Shown here: positions 61,620 through 64,000 of the stretch, piece after piece | How the letters are laid out: each line of letters begins with the position of its first letter | Position numbering within the stretch: the stretch's first letter is position 1 | NCBI RefSeq assembly: GCF_900115055.1 | Contig: NZ_FOVD01000003.1 | Location: 124,001 to 188,000, forward strand | Direction: 5' to 3' | Length of the DNA: 64,000 bases | Source of the DNA: Chryseobacterium oleae | GTDB taxonomy: Bacteria; Bacteroidota; Bacteroidia; Flavobacteriales; Weeksellaceae | Notes under the pieces: generated by a model | Database searches by the model: none | Told to the model about the DNA's origin: nothing | Seen by the model: the letters and a program-made list of their open reading frames with translations, nothing else | Position numbers and translations under genes: made by a program

Positions 61620-62669
61620 ATGAAGTCACTGAAGGTGTATCATTTTCTCAGAGTACTGCTGAATATACTTTTTGTCGGATTTATTATATTGACCAGTGTA
61701 CATAATAATGATAAAAATCTGCCTGTGATTTTTATTTTATTGTACAATATTTTGCTTTTTGTCCCTGCCTTGATTAATAACTTCAGGCTTCTCCCCAACT
61801 TTCGGGATACAAAAAAAATAACACGGTATTTAATTTCGGTCATCATTGTTTTTTTCATTTCAGTGATGATAACAGGTTATTATGTACAGTGGCTTTATGT
61901 CAGGTTCAATACTAACGAACTGTCAGATTTCACCTCATTGGCTGCAACATCTTCAGCTCCCGCATCATTAGAAAAGTATTCATCGTATTTTGATGTTTAT
62001 CCAGGGATGATTATTATAATGGCGGTCATGGCCATGGGTTATTCACTACAGGAATATGTAGTACGGGTTAAAAGGAATGAACAGATACAGGCACAACAGA
62101 GAATTGCTGAACTTAGTGTCTTGAAATCTCAGATCAGTCCTCATTTTCTTTTTAATGTACTGAACAGTTTATATGCTTTATCCCTTAAAAAGTCCGAAGA
62201 AACACCTGATGTTATCCTAAAGCTGTCGGATATTCTCAGGTATTCTTTATATGAATCACAGCCAAAGGAAATTTCCATTATCAACGAGATCCATATTTTA
62301 AATACCTATATTGATATTGAACGGTTAAGAATGCCTGCCAATGCAGAGATTTCTTTTCATCACACAGAAGTAAAAGATTCCGTTAAAATTGCACCGATGC
62401 TTTTATTACCTTTAGTAGAAAACGCTTTTAAACACGGCACTGATTCTACGATTGGCGTATCTTACATCCATATTAATTTATGCTGCAATGACCACAGCCT
62501 TGTATTTACATGTACCAATAATTTTAAGGAAACCGCGAGAAAAGATTATGGCGGAATAGGTATCGAAAACATACAGAAACGTCTTCAGTTGCTTTATCCC
62601 TCAAGACATGTATTTAAAATTAAAAAAGACAAGAATATTTTTAGTGCTACCCTCGAAATAAAACTGTAA
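61620..62669 (+). CDS. LytS-type sensor histidine kinase
   Basis: 349 residues. Four membrane helices in the first ~155 residues (about 10-27, 37-55, 70-92, 125-145), then the His_kinase domain: H-box QISPHFLFNVLNSLYALSLK with the phospho-accepting His, LPLVENAFKHG (N-box) and a truncated ATPase lid (GGIGIENIQKRLQLLYP). Six bp before the response regulator. The signal it senses is unknown; no solute-binding domain is visible. Confidence 0.94.
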   Translation: MKSLKVYHFLRVLLNILFVGFIILTSVHNNDKNLPVIFILLYNILLFVPALINNFRLLPNFRDTKKITRYLISVIIVFFISVMITGYYVQWLYVRFNTNELSDFTSLAATSSAPASLEKYSSYFDVYPGMIIIMAVMAMGYSLQEYVVRVKRNEQIQAQQRIAELSVLKSQISPHFLFNVLNSLYALSLKKSEETPDVILKLSDILRYSLYESQPKEISIINEIHILNTYIDIERLRMPANAEISFHHTEVKDSVKIAPMLLLPLVENAFKHGTDSTIGVSYIHINLCCNDHSLVFTCTNNFKETARKDYGGIGIENIQKRLQLLYPSRHVFKIKKDKNIFSATLEIKL

Positions 62670-62675
62670 AGAATC

Positions 62676-63392
62676 ATGAAAATAAGATGTTTAGTAGTAG
62701 ATGATGAAAAACTGGCTCAGGAAGTTTTGGTCCATCATATTTCAAAATTTGAAAATTTGCAACTTGAGGGTATTTGCAATAACGTTTTTGAGTTGATCAG
62801 TTTTTTAAATAAAAATAAAGAAATTGATCTGATTTTTTTGGACATCAAAATGCCTGAGATCAGCGGAACTGATTTTGTTTCTATTTTTAACAATCCTCCT
62901 GCTATAATATATACCACTGCCTATCATCAGTACGCTGTGGATGCATTTAATCAAAATGCTATAGACTATTTATTAAAACCTATTTCTCTTGACCGTTTCT
63001 CCAAAAGTGTTCAAAAAGCAGATCAGATTTTAAGGCAAAAACAGCAGGTCAATTCCATAGTTAATGAAAAAGATGATGAAAGTTTCTTTGTAAAAAGTGA
63101 TAAGAGGCTGGTAAAAATCAATCCTTCCGAGTTGGTTTATATCGAGGGAATGCGAAACTACATTTGTTTGTATACAGAAAGTAATAGTGTGATGGTTCAC
63201 GGGACACTGACAAGCATTGAAGAAACCTTAAAACACCTCCATTATATTTGCCGGGTTCATAAATCTTTTTTTATTAACCTCAAAAAGATCAGTTATGTAG
63301 AACAACATGTCATATTACTGACTAATAAAAAAAGTATTCCTATAGGATTAAGCTATCGCGACGAAGTATATAAAAAACTAAAAATAATATAA
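62676..63392 (+). CDS. LytTR response regulator
   Basis: 238 residues. Receiver domain (1-120) with the acidic pair D9/D10, phospho-accepting Asp56 in LIFLDIKMPEISG and Lys in DYLLKPISLDRF; C-terminal LytTR DNA-binding domain (about 135-238) with LVYIEGMRNYICLYTES and CRVHKSFFINLKKISYVEQ. Partner of the kinase just upstream. Target genes not visible; no LytTR direct repeats were recognised near it. Confidence 0.95.
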   Translation: MKIRCLVVDDEKLAQEVLVHHISKFENLQLEGICNNVFELISFLNKNKEIDLIFLDIKMPEISGTDFVSIFNNPPAIIYTTAYHQYAVDAFNQNAIDYLLKPISLDRFSKSVQKADQILRQKQQVNSIVNEKDDESFFVKSDKRLVKINPSELVYIEGMRNYICLYTESNSVMVHGTLTSIEETLKHLHYICRVHKSFFINLKKISYVEQHVILLTNKKSIPIGLSYRDEVYKKLKII

Positions 63393-63471
63393 TCTAAGCC
63401 AGCCAAACCTGGCATTAAACCTGAGAGTCCATCTGAAACATCACACAGTAAAATTTTCGCCTCTAAAAAGG

Positions 63472-64000
63472 CTATTTATTGGGCTCATTTCTTCTGAATT
63501 TTTGAAATAAATAGATATTCCACAAAATCATTTCATACCCATATACCGTATCTTCAATAGGAATAGTAAGCATTCTTATCCCTATAAAATTCTCAGGATT
63601 GTAGTTTACAACAGGAGATTCCAGACCTGTTCCGGTAAGTATGCCGTTTACGATAAGAAATCCCGGCATCAGTAAAAGATAAACCAGAGAAGCCTTCCCT
63701 ATCCATCTTGCTTTCAGCACAAAATACAGCATAAACATACTGATGGCAGTAGATACAAAGGTAATCAGAGTATAAATTTTATCATGAAAATAAATAGCCA
63801 TTCCTAATGCAGAAATAATGGAAATGATCACAAATATTTTCTCGGGAAGCGGTTTCCAATCCAGACGGAAAAATTGGTCCAGGCAGAAATAAGTGAATAT
63901 ACATGAAAACGGAATACAGAAAAAAAACAGTATTTCTTCAATAGGAAGCCCACCGATCCTGATTCCCAAAAGATAGGCGTCATTGAACCACCAGACTCCC
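63472..64000 (-). CDS. Lycopene cyclase domain protein, 5' end beyond the window
   Basis: The frame is open to the right edge, reading VWWFNDAYLLGIRIG before GLPIEEILFFFCIPFSCIFT, so the apparent TTG start inside is not real. It is a membrane lycopene beta-cyclase of the CrtYcd/heterodimer-type family (as in actinobacterial crtYc/Yd and fungal bifunctional enzymes). Two family motifs, LPIEE and IPIEDTVYGYEMILWNIYLF, mark the C-terminal half-domain. It turns lycopene into beta-carotene in the zeaxanthin or flexirubin-associated pigment pathway. At least 175 residues are present; the full protein is about 230. Confidence 0.88.
   Translation of the reverse strand, partial: GVWWFNDAYLLGIRIGGLPIEEILFFFCIPFSCIFTYFCLDQFFRLDWKPLPEKIFVIISIISALGMAIYFHDKIYTLITFVSTAISMFMLYFVLKARWIGKASLVYLLLMPGFLIVNGILTGTGLESPVVNYNPENFIGIRMLTIPIEDTVYGYEMILWNIYLFQKFRRNEPNK

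Noticed and set aside
63472..63969. Complete 165-residue membrane protein with a TTG start
   Set aside because: The same frame continues to the window edge with conserved lycopene-cyclase residues (WWFNDAYL), so the gene is merely cut by the edge.
1..64000. tRNA, rRNA, CRISPR arrays, transposase genes, prophage, origin of replication
   Set aside because: I looked for cloverleaf-like segments, regular repeat-spacer patterns and recombinase or transposase motifs and saw none. A tRNAscan-SE, Infernal and CRISPR search would settle this; any hit above threshold would overturn it.

Overview
The window reads as a chromosomal segment of a flavobacterium of the Chryseobacterium/Weeksellaceae type. 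The support is an AT-rich genome, many promoters of the Bacteroidetes form TTG-N18..20-TAnnTTTG, almost no Shine-Dalgarno sites, several secreted proteins ending in type IX secretion (T9SS) sorting domains of the YPNP type, lipoproteins with an acidic C-S-S-D export signal, and flavobacterial gene orders (thrS-infC, fused hisB and hisIE). I found no rRNA, tRNA, CRISPR array, insertion sequence with a transposase, or prophage.

Layout. 1-5.7 kb: end of an outer-membrane beta-barrel gene, a secreted glycerophosphodiesterase, then on the minus strand a run satD-like / DUF3307 / purC / four-helix-bundle cassette / purF. 5.8-17.1 kb: a secreted endonuclease I, an acyl-CoA dehydrogenase, and three tandem secreted HExGHxxGxxH metalloproteases. 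17.3-20.8 kb: a surface lipoprotein resembling the TNT NAD(P)+ glycohydrolase toxin with a small cysteine-rich partner, then a MazG-like enzyme, a thioredoxin-like protein and a DUF4230 protein. 20.8-21.3 kb: a gene-free element bounded by inverted repeats. 21.4-25.7 kb: leuACDB. 25.8-28.4 kb: a helical-repeat protein and an M19 dipeptidase. 28.6-34.3 kb: thrS, infC, then an alpha/beta hydrolase and a lectin-like lipoprotein that separate infC from rpmI-rplT. 34.5-38.1 kb: three tandem secreted M28 peptidases. 38.3-45.4 kb: a complete histidine operon hisG-D-C-B-H-A-F-IE behind an attenuator with a His-rich leader peptide. 45.4-54.4 kb: glycosyltransferase, dapD, several small and secreted proteins, NlpC/P60 hydrolase, LytTR regulator, methyltransferase and mreB. 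54.7-58.3 kb: a small membrane protein and a MarR / photolyase / ferrochelatase operon. 58.4-64 kb: acetyltransferase, PhzF-like isomerase, serine hydrolase, a LytS/LytTR two-component pair, and a lycopene cyclase cut by the right edge.

How it fits together. Housekeeping biosynthesis (purine, leucine, histidine, lysine/peptidoglycan, heme) and translation genes alternate with a large secreted degradative set (nuclease, two triplicated protease families, phosphodiesterase). The most unusual signals are regulatory or accessory: (i) three 20-bp palindromes at an exact 29-bp period over the satD-like promoter; (ii) the his attenuator; (iii) infC with a probable AUA start codon; (iv) a four-helix-bundle gene carried between inverted heptad repeats inside the pur cluster; (v) the TNT-like lipoprotein and its neighbour; (vi) a 491-bp TIR-bounded element. 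All functional statements rest on reading the sequence and on family knowledge recalled from memory; no database search was run.
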